Source: F1-60-MAGs027 sp044344715
GTDB taxonomy: Bacteria; Actinomycetota; Acidimicrobiia; Acidimicrobiales; Ilumatobacteraceae
Length of the DNA stretch: 22,138 nt
Direction of reading: 5' to 3'
Assembly: GCA_044344715.1 (NCBI GenBank)
Contig: JBIJCI010000026.1
Coordinates: 1-22,138, forward strand
Shown here: one piece after another, positions 1-8,605 of the stretch
Numbering within the stretch: position 1 is the stretch's first letter
Layout of the letters: each line of letters starts with the position of its first letter
Made by a program: the position numbers and the translations under genes
The notes under the pieces: model-generated
What the model was told of the DNA's origin: nothing
The model's input: the letters and a program-made list of their open reading frames with translations, nothing else
Databases searched by the model: none

Positions 1-547
1 GGCGGCCCGGTCTCCCCACGTGGCCTGGCTCGATGCGGATGGTTCGATGCCCCCGGCGGGCCTCGTCGATCTGGTCGCCGCCTACCGCGCGGCGGGCGAC
101 GCGGATCCGGTCGTCGTCGGATCCAGGTTCGTCACCGGCGGTGGTTTCAAGGGAGTGGAGACCGTCGGAGAGACGACCTGGTGGCAGGTGGTTCGCAACC
201 TCCGTCGCTCGAACGACTCCGTGTCGGCGGTGGTGCTGAGCAGGGTCCTCAATCGATACCTGTGGTTCGTGCTCGGACGCTGTTGTCGCGACCTCGCCTC
301 CGGGTTCGTGGTGATCGGGCGCGACACGGCGCTTCGTCTCGGCATGAAGGGTTCGTACGGTGACTACTGCGTCCGATTCCTCTACCTGGCGCATCGCAGT
401 CGCCACCGGATCATCGAGGTGCCGTACGTCTGCTTGGTGCGTAGACACGGCTATTCGAAGACCGGCACCACCCTGTGGGGACTCATCAAACGCGGTTTGC
501 CCTATGTGACGCTCCCGCTCCAGGTTCGCCGCACCACCCGACCGTGA
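1..547 (+). CDS. Family 2 glycosyltransferase, C-terminal part (5' truncated by window edge)
   Basis: The reading frame is open from base 2, so the gene starts upstream of the window and only about 180 C-terminal residues are visible. The fragment begins with HVAWLDADGSMPP, which fits the D-x-D sugar-nucleotide/metal-binding segment of dolichol-phosphate-mannose-synthase-like GT2 enzymes. Later come DLASGFVVIGRD, GDYCVRFLYLAHR and VPYVCLVRRHGYSKT, which match the acceptor-side blocks of that group (D-x-x-SGF, the E/R-rich VP...R-R-x-G-x-SK end). From family knowledge it would move a sugar from a nucleotide donor to a lipid-phosphate or polysaccharide acceptor at the cytoplasmic face of the membrane; substrate cannot be told. 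The apparent GTG start at 20 is internal to the family fold and should not be taken as the real start. Its stop overlaps the next gene's GTG (GTGA). Confidence 0.8.
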   Translation, partial: AARSPHVAWLDADGSMPPAGLVDLVAAYRAAGDADPVVVGSRFVTGGGFKGVETVGETTWWQVVRNLRRSNDSVSAVVLSRVLNRYLWFVLGRCCRDLASGFVVIGRDTALRLGMKGSYGDYCVRFLYLAHRSRHRIIEVPYVCLVRRHGYSKTGTTLWGLIKRGLPYVTLPLQVRRTTRP

Positions 548-1131
548 CCGTCGCGTTCCGGGTCGAGCGGGTCACAGCGGACTCCCCATTGATTGATGCC
601 GCGGCCCGGCTTCACGTTGCGTGCCTGGCCGGGACGCTCACGTCCGCTCGTGGCGCACCGGTGGTGGCCGCCATCTACCGGCGTCTCGTACGCGAGGGGC
701 ACTCGCTGTACCTCGCCGTCGACGGAGACACGGTGATCGGTGGAGTGATGGTGATGCTCGCCGGCAAGGGTCGGGCAACCTCGTTCACTGCGAGGCACCG
801 ACCATGGTCGTGGCTGGCGGTCGTTCGGAGTCTGGGGGTGGGGGCGTCGCTGCAACAGCTACGCGACCTCATCCAGGTGGTGCGTCGCACGGGGCGGCTC
901 GCACCGCACGACTACATCGTGGCGTTGTACGTGGACGAACGCGCCCGCCGTCTGGGCGTTGCACGGAGCGTGCTCGCACGTACGACAGCCGACTCCAGTG
1001 GGCGCGGGCTCGGCGTGGGTGTCGACACGCTCCGGGGCAACGATGCGGCCCGGCGCCTGTACGAGTCCCAGGGCTTCCGCGAGTTGGCGACCACGTCACG
1101 GTCGCGGATCTTCATGCGGTCTTCGGAGTGA
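544..1131 (+). CDS. GNAT-family N-acetyltransferase
   Basis: This is a 195-residue protein with the GNAT fold signature. The acetyl-CoA pyrophosphate loop is near residues 129-141 (YVDERARRLGVAR, fitting R/Q-x-x-G-x-G/A), and motif B is NDAARRLYESQGF near 166-178, typical of RimI-like enzymes. It would transfer an acetyl group from acetyl-CoA to an amine; the acceptor is unknown. I chose GTG at 544 because it overlaps the glycosyltransferase stop as GTGA, a usual translational-coupling arrangement, and because the protein then begins just before the first GNAT strand. A longer in-frame start at 475 would sit inside the glycosyltransferase. Coupling to a glycosyltransferase suggests, but does not prove, modification of an amino sugar or cell-envelope component. 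Its 3' end overlaps the opposing cupin gene by 20 bases. Confidence 0.82.
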   Translation: MTVAFRVERVTADSPLIDAAARLHVACLAGTLTSARGAPVVAAIYRRLVREGHSLYLAVDGDTVIGGVMVMLAGKGRATSFTARHRPWSWLAVVRSLGVGASLQQLRDLIQVVRRTGRLAPHDYIVALYVDERARRLGVARSVLARTTADSSGRGLGVGVDTLRGNDAARRLYESQGFRELATTSRSRIFMRSSE

Positions 1132-1525
1132 ACCGTCGCTTGTCGTCCAGGTAGGGGCCCTGCTTCACCTCGATCAACTCGGTTTCCTCGAGCATCTCGA
1201 ACCCGTGGCCACCGCGCGAGAGCAGGATCACGTCACCGGTCGCAATTTCGCGCGAGTCCACGTACGACTCGTCCTCCCGATAAAAATCGACGCGGACGCG
1301 ACCACGGCGTACGTACAACACCTCCTGGGTGAGGGTCGCCTTCCGGTCGACGTGGAGGTGGATGTGCGGCTGAATCTGGTAGCCCGAGGGGCGACGCATG
1401 TAGCCGAGCTGCTGCGAGAAGTCGTCGGGGGTCACGAACTGGATGCCGTCCGGGCGGAACTCGTTGCGCACGATGATGGCCGCGACCTGACCATCGAAGG
1501 TCACCGTCTCGATCGGCGAGGACAT
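1112..1525 (-). CDS. Small single-domain cupin protein
   Basis: The 137-residue product has both cupin motifs. Motif 1 contains PHIHLH near residues 53-58 followed by Glu68 and VRRGRVRVDF; motif 2 is GDVILLSRGGHGFEMLE near 98-113, with His107. The His/His/Glu/His set would bind a divalent metal in a beta-barrel. Similar small cupins occur in polysaccharide and nucleotide-sugar gene clusters, but no reaction can be assigned from sequence. The ATG at 1525 is the first start, 28 bases after the stop of the 581-residue membrane protein gene on the same strand, so the two may share a transcript. It ends tail-to-tail with the GNAT gene, with a 20-base overlap and no room for a separate terminator. 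Confidence 0.75.
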   Translation of the reverse strand: MSSPIETVTFDGQVAAIIVRNEFRPDGIQFVTPDDFSQQLGYMRRPSGYQIQPHIHLHVDRKATLTQEVLYVRRGRVRVDFYREDESYVDSREIATGDVILLSRGGHGFEMLEETELIEVKQGPYLDDKRRFTPKTA

Positions 1526-1553
1526 GACCCGAGCCTACGCCCGAGCGTGCGGA

Positions 1554-3299
1554 CTAGTCGGCTCCGTCGTCGATGAATTCCAGCACGTCGTCGAGGGTGC
1601 TGCGTCGACCCGCAAGGAAGTCGCAGTTGCCGAACTCTCCGCACGACGGGAACAAGTAGACGTACTCCGACCGTGCGACCGTGCCGTCTGCGGCGAGTGC
1701 GAACGCATTGTCGGGGTCGTCGAAGAGACGACGGAGGACCGCATCGTTCTCCTTCAACCAGTCGACACTCAACCAGTAGACGACGCTCCGGTCGGGCGAT
1801 CCGCTCTCGAGATCCGCCTGTTGTCGATCGGATGACGCTTCGATGCCGTACGCCCGGGAGAGATACGCACAGCGGGCCAGGCGACCGGTCTTGACGGCCG
1901 CAAACGAACACTCATCCCAACCCACACGGATGTTCAGTGGCGGATGGAGGGAAAGCACGGAATATCGAGCGGGTACCGCAGACCACAAGTCCTCCTCGTA
2001 CTGGATTGGTGACGTGGCTCCGTCGGAGCGCCCCGCGACCGTCCGGAGTTGAGGCCAAACATCGAATACCTGGAGCAGACACGCAATGAGCAGCACGGTG
2101 AGCCCGGTGGTTCGCCAACGCGAGGCGGTAACGACGAGTGCAACGGTCGCCAGGACGGCGAGCGGCCAGGCGAACCGGACCGACGATTGGAACACGGAGA
2201 AGAGCTGCGATGCCCGGTAGTGAATCTCGAAGTTGTAGCCACGCTCCCCGATGGTCATGTAGTTGGAGACGGAGAATGCAAACATCGCCACAACCGCAGT
2301 AACCAGCCACGCATGGCGACGCAAGGCTGGAATCAGCACCGACACCACGCGACGGGGCGCCGCCAACAATCGAGACATCGCCAACACGAGGATGAGCAGT
2401 GTCCCGATTCCGAGGGATGTCGGCTCGTACTGCAACGGGGGCGACGGGAGCTCCGGCAGTAGGCGTGACGACGAATTCACGTCGAAGAGACCGAGGAGAT
2501 TCGCCGTGTAGATGCCGTACCTACCGGTGGAGCTCGAGCCCACCGGCATGGTGAAGTAGCCGAGCAGGAACATTGCGAGGGCGCTGGCCGATGCCGTTAC
2601 CAGGACTGACGAGGTGATCCGACCGACGTCGGAGCGCGACCGAATGCCGGGGCTCAGGACGGCGGCCAGCCACAGGGGTGCGATGATCCCGAAGAGGTAG
2701 AAGTTGGTTGCGATGGCGAGCAGCAGGATCACCAGCCACGGCACCATTCGAAACCGCGACTCGCGACGGGTACGGAGGTAGTAGACCAGCGCCCACACCA
2801 ACAAGCAGAGGCCACCGGAGATTGCCGAGTACCAGCGTTGCATCCACCAGAACACCGGGGTTGTGGCGAGCAGGACACAACCGATCAATGACTGAAGCCG
2901 CGGGAGCCCGAGCAGCCGAAACAGCTTCTCGGAGCCGACGAAGAGTGCAACCGAACAGACGGCAAGTGCGAGTCCGAAGTACTGACCACGGTCGAAGATC
3001 CGGAGGTCGATTGCCTTGAAGATGATCGCGAACAAGGGCCAACTATCGGTGTTCACGATCGAGTTGACCCCACCCCACCCGTAGCGCGGATTTGCGCCGA
3101 GCGGCAACCTCCAGCCGTCATCGGCGAAGAACAGCCAGCCGACCCAGTGCGCCCTTTGATCCTTGAAGGTCATCCACGCGATGTTCCGCGGATCGAGCTT
3201 CTCCGTCCCCACGGTCACGGCGAAGAAGACGAACCCGAGGATGCCCGCGGTCAGCGTCCCTCGGTGACGGGCAATCAAACGAGCGACTCCCACAGGCAT
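1554..3299 (-). CDS. Polytopic membrane protein, DUF6311 / GT-C-like
   Basis: The product is 581 residues, with an N-terminal helix near 16-33 and many further hydrophobic segments up to about residue 420, then a hydrophilic domain of about 140-150 residues. The segment after helix 1 has the layout of DUF6311 and lipid-linked glycosyltransferase-like (GT-C) membrane proteins: DGWRLPLGANPRYGWGGVNS, then NTDSWPLFAIIFKAI and QYFGLALAV near 60-113. The C-terminal domain contains four cysteines in two pairs (DECSFAAVKTGRLARC and FPSCGEFGNC), plausibly disulfide-linked outside the cytoplasm. A role in envelope glycan or lipid-linked sugar transfer is an inference from that resemblance; I see no proven catalytic motif. 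ATG at 3299 follows the nuoN stop by 20 bases with no visible terminator, so read-through from the nuo operon is possible. Confidence 0.62.
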   Translation of the reverse strand: MPVGVARLIARHRGTLTAGILGFVFFAVTVGTEKLDPRNIAWMTFKDQRAHWVGWLFFADDGWRLPLGANPRYGWGGVNSIVNTDSWPLFAIIFKAIDLRIFDRGQYFGLALAVCSVALFVGSEKLFRLLGLPRLQSLIGCVLLATTPVFWWMQRWYSAISGGLCLLVWALVYYLRTRRESRFRMVPWLVILLLAIATNFYLFGIIAPLWLAAVLSPGIRSRSDVGRITSSVLVTASASALAMFLLGYFTMPVGSSSTGRYGIYTANLLGLFDVNSSSRLLPELPSPPLQYEPTSLGIGTLLILVLAMSRLLAAPRRVVSVLIPALRRHAWLVTAVVAMFAFSVSNYMTIGERGYNFEIHYRASQLFSVFQSSVRFAWPLAVLATVALVVTASRWRTTGLTVLLIACLLQVFDVWPQLRTVAGRSDGATSPIQYEEDLWSAVPARYSVLSLHPPLNIRVGWDECSFAAVKTGRLARCAYLSRAYGIEASSDRQQADLESGSPDRSVVYWLSVDWLKENDAVLRRLFDDPDNAFALAADGTVARSEYVYLFPSCGEFGNCDFLAGRRSTLDDVLEFIDDGAD

Positions 3300-3319
3300 G
3301 ACCGCCTACCGTACGACGC

Positions 3320-4834
3320 TCAGCGCGCGAGAGCGGTGAGGGAGTCGCCCAGGTCGAGCACGACCGACGGGAACACGCCGATCACCAGTGTGACGGCGAC
3401 CGTGGCCGCGAGTGCGACGCGTGCCGCGGGGCCGACCCGACGCGGTGCATCGGATGCGGGCTCGGCGAGCCACATGCTGACCATGACGCGCAGGTACAGG
3501 TAGGCGGCGATCACCGCCGACACCATGGCGAGGATGGCAAGTACGTAGCTCTCGCCGGCGACCGCTGCACGAATCACACCGAACTTGGCGATGAACCCGC
3601 TGGTCAAGGGAACCCCGGCCTGGGCGAGGAGGAGCACCGTGAACCCGAGGGCAAAGACGGGGTTCGTCCTCGCGACTCCCCGGAACTCGTCGAGTGCGGC
3701 CGAGCCACCGCGCGTGATCACCGAGACCGCAGCGAACGAACCGAGGGCGAGCACCGAGTACAGCACGACGTAGATCATCGTGGAGGAGACGCCGTCCGGA
3801 GCGGAATCCGATCCGATCCGACCGGCCGACTCGAGGCCGACGAGCATGAAGCCGGCGTGACTCACCGACGAATAGGCGAGCATCCGCTTCACGTCCGACT
3901 GCACGATTGCGAGCACCGAACCGACCACCAGCGTCAGGACCGCAAGCACGAGGACCACCGGACGCCAGTCGTCGGCGCGCGACGGAAAGGCCACGACGAA
4001 CAGCCGGACCATTGCGACGATTGCGGCGACCTTGCCGAGCGAAGCCATGAAGCCGGTGACGTACGTGGGCGAACCGTGGTAAACGTCGGGTGTCCACGAG
4101 TGGAACGGCACGAGCGACACCTTGAACGCGAAGCCGACCAGGAGGAGTGCGGATCCGGCGAGGAGCATCGAATCGTTGCGCGGCACCGTGATCTCGGCGG
4201 CGAGCACCGTTTGGATGTCACCGAGGCCGGTCTGGCCGGTCGCGCCGTACACGAGGGCGATGCCGTACAACAGGAATGCCGAGGAGAACCCGCCGAGCAC
4301 GAAGTACTTGAGACCCGCTTCCTGGCTGCTGGTGCGCCGACGGTCGCTGGCAGCGAGGACGTACAGCGAGAGGCTCAGGATCTCGATGCCCAGGAAGACG
4401 ACGATGAGGTCATTGGCGGTCACCATGACCGCACCACCGATCGCCGCGGTGAGCAGCATCGAGTACGGCTCGAGGGTTCCGGTTTGGGCGGTGTCACCGT
4501 CGGGCGAAGTAGCGAGGTCGGACGCGACGATGCACGTGATGACCACCGCCGTGCAGACGGCGACCACGGCCAACAGTCCGAAGCGGTCGTGCGCGATGAC
4601 ACCGCTGACGAGGGTTCGTGGTTGGCCGGTCGCGAGCTCGGAGAACTGGAGCCCGGCAATCACGCCGGCGGCACCGGCGGTTACGGCGGTGAAGACGGCG
4701 TACCAACCGCGGGGCCAGCGCGGTGTCAGGGCCCCGACGAGCAGGAGCAGCAGTGCTCCGCCGAGCAGTACCAGGTACGGGGAGAGGCCGTACCAGTCGA
4801 CCGATGGCGGAACGAAGTCGGTACCGGGATTCAT
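3320..4834 (-). CDS. nuoN: NADH-quinone oxidoreductase subunit N
   Basis: This 504-residue antiporter-like subunit of the complex I membrane arm is close to the usual family length of about 480-500. It carries the conserved helix-5 glutamate in VVFLGIEILSLSLYVL (Glu151) and the helix-7 lysine in GFAFKVSLVPFHSWTPDVYH (Lys238), the charged pair that drives proton translocation in this family. GLKYFVLGGFSSAFLLYG, between them, is a NuoN hallmark. ATG at 4834 is supported by a Shine-Dalgarno-like AGGGAAG at 4841-4847 with a 6-base spacer. The start lies 3 bases after the nuoM stop. It is the last gene of the canonical nuo order; the next gene on the strand begins 20 bases later and is not a complex I subunit. 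Confidence 0.96.
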   Translation of the reverse strand: MNPGTDFVPPSVDWYGLSPYLVLLGGALLLLLVGALTPRWPRGWYAVFTAVTAGAAGVIAGLQFSELATGQPRTLVSGVIAHDRFGLLAVVAVCTAVVITCIVASDLATSPDGDTAQTGTLEPYSMLLTAAIGGAVMVTANDLIVVFLGIEILSLSLYVLAASDRRRTSSQEAGLKYFVLGGFSSAFLLYGIALVYGATGQTGLGDIQTVLAAEITVPRNDSMLLAGSALLLVGFAFKVSLVPFHSWTPDVYHGSPTYVTGFMASLGKVAAIVAMVRLFVVAFPSRADDWRPVVLVLAVLTLVVGSVLAIVQSDVKRMLAYSSVSHAGFMLVGLESAGRIGSDSAPDGVSSTMIYVVLYSVLALGSFAAVSVITRGGSAALDEFRGVARTNPVFALGFTVLLLAQAGVPLTSGFIAKFGVIRAAVAGESYVLAILAMVSAVIAAYLYLRVMVSMWLAEPASDAPRRVGPAARVALAATVAVTLVIGVFPSVVLDLGDSLTALAR

Positions 4835-4837
4835 CGT

Positions 4838-6382
4838 CTACTTCCCTGCCTCGCCCGGTGTCGGACGCTGGTAGTCGGTTCGTGATTCGACGTGCTCGAT
4901 GAGCGCATTCACGCTCGGCTCGATCCGCGAGAGGACGGGTTTCGGGTAGATGCCCGTGAACACGATGATCGCGACGAAGACCGCGAGTAGGGCACCCTCA
5001 CGCACGCGGAGTTCGGGGAAATCGCGGTTGGCGTCGTCGACCTCGCCGTGGAACACCCGCTGGTACGCCCACAACAGGTAGAGAGCGGCAAGGATGACGC
5101 CGGTCGTCGCGACGATCACCCACCAACGGGCGGTGTCGAACGACCCGATGAGGATCAGGAACTCGCCGACGAATCCGTTGAGGCCCGGGAGCCCGATCGA
5201 CGAGAGCATCACCACCATGAAGAAGCCTGCGAACACCGGGGCAACCTGTTGCAGCCCCCGCAGCTCGGCGATTTGTCGGGTATGGCGACGCTCGTAGATC
5301 ATGCCGACCAGGAGGAACAGCGCACCGGTCGACACGCCGTGGTTGACCATCTGCATCACGCCGCCGGTGACGGCCTGGTCGGTCAGCGCGAACGTGCCGA
5401 GCACGATGAAGCCGAGGTGCGCCACGCTCGAGTACGCGACGAGTCGCTTGAGGTCGGTCTGCATGGTGGCAGCCACGGCCCCGTAGATGACCCCGATGAC
5501 CGCGAGGGTGTAGAGCACCGGACGCGCCCAGATGCTCGCCTCGGGGAAGAGGTACACACCGAATCGCAGCAGTCCGTACGTGCCCATCTTCAACAGCACG
5601 CCCGCGAGGATCACCGAGCCGGCGGTCGGGGCCTGCGTGTGTGCGTCCGGCAGCCAGGTGTGCACGGGGAACAGCGGCACCTTCACCGCGAATGCGATCG
5701 CGAAGGCGACGAAGAGCCACCGTCCGGCGGTGACCGAAAGGGCGCCGTTCTCGGCCAACGTCAGGAGGTCGAAGGTTACGTACCCGACCGAGTCGCGCGA
5801 GAGCAACGCCGTCGCCACGATGCCGACCAAGAGGAATGCCGAACCGGCCATGGTGAACAGGAAGAACTTCGTGGCCGCGTAGACGCGCTGGTCGTATCCC
5901 CATCCGCCGATGAGGAAGTACATCGGTACCAGCACGATCTCGAAGAATACGAAGAAGAGGAACAGATCGAGGCTCACGAAGGAACCCATGACGCCGGCCT
6001 CCAGTACGAGCAGCCACGCCATGTACGGCCGCTCGTCGTGGTGCGGGTCGACGCCGGCGATGACGAGCGGGAACAGCACGCCGGTCAGCACCACGAGGAA
6101 GAGCGAGATGCCGTCGAGGCCGAGGTGCCACGAGATGCCCCACGCGGGAATCCACTCGTGTCGGGAGACGAACTGGAACCCGGCGTCGGCGGTGTCGAAC
6201 GCCTGCAACACCCAGAGGCTGACGGCACCCGTCACCACGCTCGAGACCAGGGCGGCGAGTTTGGTCCACTCGGGGCGCAGGCGCCCGAACCCGATGACCG
6301 CGAGCGCGCCGATCAGTGGCAGGACCACGAGCGAGGACAGCACTGGAAACCCGAGAGCGGAGGACGAGGCGCCGATGATCAC
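4838..6382 (-). CDS. nuoM: NADH-quinone oxidoreductase subunit M
   Basis: A 514-residue antiporter-like membrane subunit of complex I. Glu148 lies in FFVFFEIVLVPMYFLIGGWG and Lys234 in AVKVPLFPVHTWLPDAHTQA; these are the helix-5 Glu and helix-7 Lys of the proton channel. LLKMGTYGLLRF follows with the central-axis lysine. The frame stays open upstream to a GTG at 6409, but I chose GTG at 6382. That codon overlaps the nuoL stop as GTGA and has GGAGGGG at 6392-6398 with a 9-base spacer, and translation then begins just before the first hydrophobic helix. A start at 6409 would add nine residues and overlap nuoL by 31 bases. Confidence 0.95.
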   Translation of the reverse strand: MIIGASSSALGFPVLSSLVVLPLIGALAVIGFGRLRPEWTKLAALVSSVVTGAVSLWVLQAFDTADAGFQFVSRHEWIPAWGISWHLGLDGISLFLVVLTGVLFPLVIAGVDPHHDERPYMAWLLVLEAGVMGSFVSLDLFLFFVFFEIVLVPMYFLIGGWGYDQRVYAATKFFLFTMAGSAFLLVGIVATALLSRDSVGYVTFDLLTLAENGALSVTAGRWLFVAFAIAFAVKVPLFPVHTWLPDAHTQAPTAGSVILAGVLLKMGTYGLLRFGVYLFPEASIWARPVLYTLAVIGVIYGAVAATMQTDLKRLVAYSSVAHLGFIVLGTFALTDQAVTGGVMQMVNHGVSTGALFLLVGMIYERRHTRQIAELRGLQQVAPVFAGFFMVVMLSSIGLPGLNGFVGEFLILIGSFDTARWWVIVATTGVILAALYLLWAYQRVFHGEVDDANRDFPELRVREGALLAVFVAIIVFTGIYPKPVLSRIEPSVNALIEHVESRTDYQRPTPGEAGK

Positions 6383-8292
6383 GACGACCAACCCCTCCAC
6401 ACGAACCACGCCAGGAGTGCCACGGCGCCGAGTGCGATCAGTGCGGCATAGGCACGCACGAAGCCGGTTTGCGACCGCCGCACGACGCCGCCGAGTCCGC
6501 GGGCGAGCGCACCGGCTCCGTTCACCGCACCGTCAACGACGCGGGCGTCGAACCGGGTGATTCCGCGGAACACTGCGGCGCCGGGTCCACCGACGATGCG
6601 CGCCACCGCCGCGTCGTAGAACCAGGCCCGCTCCAGCACCGCTGGTTCGAGCACCGGCAGCCGGCGCTTGGCGTACACGAGCACCGACGTGAGGATGCCG
6701 ACGAGTGCGACGATCACCGCCACACCGAGCAACAGGTACTTGTTGTCGTACGCCCAGGTTCCCTTGATGTCGCGCTCGGCACCCTCGATCACCGGTTCGA
6801 GCCAGTGTTCGAGAAAGTGGAGGTTCTTGCTGAACGGCAGTTGTAGCGCGCCGCCGACGACGGAGAGGATTGCGAGCACGACGAGCGGAACGAGCATCAC
6901 CTTCGGGCTCTCATGCGGACGGAAGTCACCGTGGGCACCGTGCTCGGCGGACGAGTCGTGCCATCGCGCCCCACCGAAGAAGACCAATATCACCTGGCGA
7001 GTCATGTAGTACGCGGTGAGGAGCGCGGTAACCACGCCTACTGCGTAGAGCAGGCGGTTGTCGGCATAGACGTACAGCAGGATTTCGTCCTTCGACCAGA
7101 ACCCGGCGAACGGCGGCACGCCGGCGATCGCCAACCATCCGATGATGAACGTGAACGCGGTGACGGGCATCGCCACCCGCAGCGCCCCCATCCGTCGCAT
7201 GTCCTGCTCGTGGTGCATGCCGTGGATGACCGAGCCGGAACCGAGGAAGAGCAGCGCCTTGAAGAAGGCGTGGGTGACCATGTGGAAGATCGCCGCGACG
7301 TAGGCACCCGAACCGACGGCGAGGAACATGAAGCCGAGTTGCGAGACGGTCGAATACGCGAGCACCCGCTTGATGTCGTGCTGCGCGACCGCGATTGTTG
7401 CGGCAAAGAGCGCGGTTGCAGCACCGATGATGGCGATGGTGTCGGGCACCCAGGCGTACGAGGCCGTGACGACCGGACCGACGCGGGTCATGAGGAACAC
7501 GCCCGCGGTCACCATCGTGGCGGCGTGAATGAGCGCCGATACCGGGGTGGGACCCTCCATGGCGTCGGGAAGCCAGAAGTACAGCGGCAGTTGCGCACTC
7601 TTTCCGCAGGCACCGACGAACAACAGGATTGCGATTGCCGAGATGGCGGTGCGCGAGATGGAACCGTCGTGCGCCGCCTCGTTGATCGCCGAGTAGGAAA
7701 CCGACCCCACCGCGGAGAACGCGACGAACATGGCGGTCATGACGCCCCAGTCGCCGATTCTGTTCGTGACGAACGCCTTCTTGCCGGCGACCGCCGCGCT
7801 GTTGCGTGAGTGCCAGAACGAGATGAGGAAGTAGGAGCAAGCCCCCACCCCCTCCCACCCGAGGAACGTGACGAGCAGGTTCTCGCCGAGCACGAGCGCC
7901 AGCATCGAGAAGACGAACAGGTTGAGGTACAGGAAGAACTTGTGGAACTTGGGATCGCCGTGCATGTAGCCGATGGCGTAGAGATGGATGAGCGAACCGA
8001 TTCCGGTGACGAAGAGTGCCATCGTGATGCTCAGCGGGTCGGCGAGCAGCGCGAAGTCGATCTGCAACGACCCGACCGGAACCCACTGGAAGAGCGACAC
8101 CACGTGCGAGCGTTCCTCGGCGGGCGAACCCAGGAGATCGAGGTACACGAGCACCGTCACCACGAAGGACGATGCGGTCGCGATGGTCGCCAGCCAACCG
8201 GCCCGCGGCTCGCCGATTCGCGAACCGAACGCCATCAGCACGAGGCCGCCGACCAGCGGCAGCAACGGAACGAGCCAGACGAGGTCGGTCAC
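6379..8292 (-). CDS. nuoL: NADH-quinone oxidoreductase subunit L
   Basis: The 637-residue product is the most distal antiporter-like subunit of complex I, with the long lateral-helix C-terminus expected of NuoL (E. coli about 613). The proton-channel residues are Glu147 in FLGWEGVGACSYFLISFWHS and Lys231 in GACGKSAQLPLYFWLPDAME. The histidine-bearing segment IFHMVTHAFFKALLFLGSGS and IAGVPPFAGFWSKDEIL are also family signatures. The C-terminal portion after about residue 460 is a hydrophilic loop followed by more hydrophobic segments, fitting the lateral helix and anchor helix. The start is GTG at 8292, with GAGGGG at 8301-8306 and an 8-base spacer, 4 bases after the nuoK stop. The stop overlaps nuoM (GTGA). 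Confidence 0.96.
   Translation of the reverse strand: MTDLVWLVPLLPLVGGLVLMAFGSRIGEPRAGWLATIATASSFVVTVLVYLDLLGSPAEERSHVVSLFQWVPVGSLQIDFALLADPLSITMALFVTGIGSLIHLYAIGYMHGDPKFHKFFLYLNLFVFSMLALVLGENLLVTFLGWEGVGACSYFLISFWHSRNSAAVAGKKAFVTNRIGDWGVMTAMFVAFSAVGSVSYSAINEAAHDGSISRTAISAIAILLFVGACGKSAQLPLYFWLPDAMEGPTPVSALIHAATMVTAGVFLMTRVGPVVTASYAWVPDTIAIIGAATALFAATIAVAQHDIKRVLAYSTVSQLGFMFLAVGSGAYVAAIFHMVTHAFFKALLFLGSGSVIHGMHHEQDMRRMGALRVAMPVTAFTFIIGWLAIAGVPPFAGFWSKDEILLYVYADNRLLYAVGVVTALLTAYYMTRQVILVFFGGARWHDSSAEHGAHGDFRPHESPKVMLVPLVVLAILSVVGGALQLPFSKNLHFLEHWLEPVIEGAERDIKGTWAYDNKYLLLGVAVIVALVGILTSVLVYAKRRLPVLEPAVLERAWFYDAAVARIVGGPGAAVFRGITRFDARVVDGAVNGAGALARGLGGVVRRSQTGFVRAYAALIALGAVALLAWFVWRGWSS
6392..6398 (-). 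promoter_or_regulatory. Ribosome binding site deciding the nuoM start
   Basis: The minus strand reads GGAGGGG here, 9 bases before the GTG at 6382. It lies inside the 3' end of nuoL and supports the GTGA-overlap start over the upstream GTG codons at 6409 and 6400 and the TTG at 6391. Confidence 0.7.
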
Positions 8293-8296
8293 CGGC

Positions 8297-8605
8297 TCAG
8301 CCCCTCAGCTCCGCGAGGTCGTCGGCCGTGAGCGTGGCGCGGTTGCGCATGATTGCAACGATGATGCCGAGGCCGACCACGACCTCCGCTGCCGCCACCA
8401 CGAGGACGAAGAAGACGATCGATTGTCCGTCGATGTCGGTGAGCTCCCGTGCGAGGGCTACGAACGAGAGGTTGACCGCATTGAGCATCAGTTCGATGCA
8501 CATGAACATGACGAGCGGGTTGCGGCGGACCATGACGCCGACCGCACCAATGACGAAGAGCAACGCCGCTACCACCAGGTAGGAGAGCGTGGTTGGTGCC
8601 GGCAT
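8297..8605 (-). CDS. nuoK: NADH-quinone oxidoreductase subunit K
   Basis: The 102-residue three-helix membrane subunit matches the family length of about 100. The two buried glutamates essential for proton transfer are visible: Glu38 in VMFMCIELMLNAVNLSF and Glu74 in VVAAAEVVVGLGIIVAI. The loop VRRNPLVMFM between helices 1 and 2 is also typical. ATG at 8605 overlaps the nuoJ stop by one base (TGATG), so translation is likely coupled. The C-terminus ends in a short hydrophilic tail (TADDLAELRG), as usual in this family. Confidence 0.96.
   Translation of the reverse strand: MPAPTTLSYLVVAALLFVIGAVGVMVRRNPLVMFMCIELMLNAVNLSFVALARELTDIDGQSIVFFVLVVAAAEVVVGLGIIVAIMRNRATLTADDLAELRG

Noticed and set aside
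475..543. Longer GNAT start at 475
   Set aside because: It would add 23 residues that lie within the glycosyltransferase gene and do not fit the fold; GTG at 544 overlaps the preceding stop.
3300..3319. Possible terminator after nuoN
   Set aside because: The 20-base gap has a short partly self-complementary stretch (GTACG-like) but no stable stem with a following T-run, so I did not call a terminator.
5048..6451. A 467-codon plus-strand open frame opposite nuoM
   Set aside because: The product is a His/Glu/Asp-rich low-complexity sequence typical of the antisense of hydrophobic membrane genes. The minus-strand NuoM is unambiguous.
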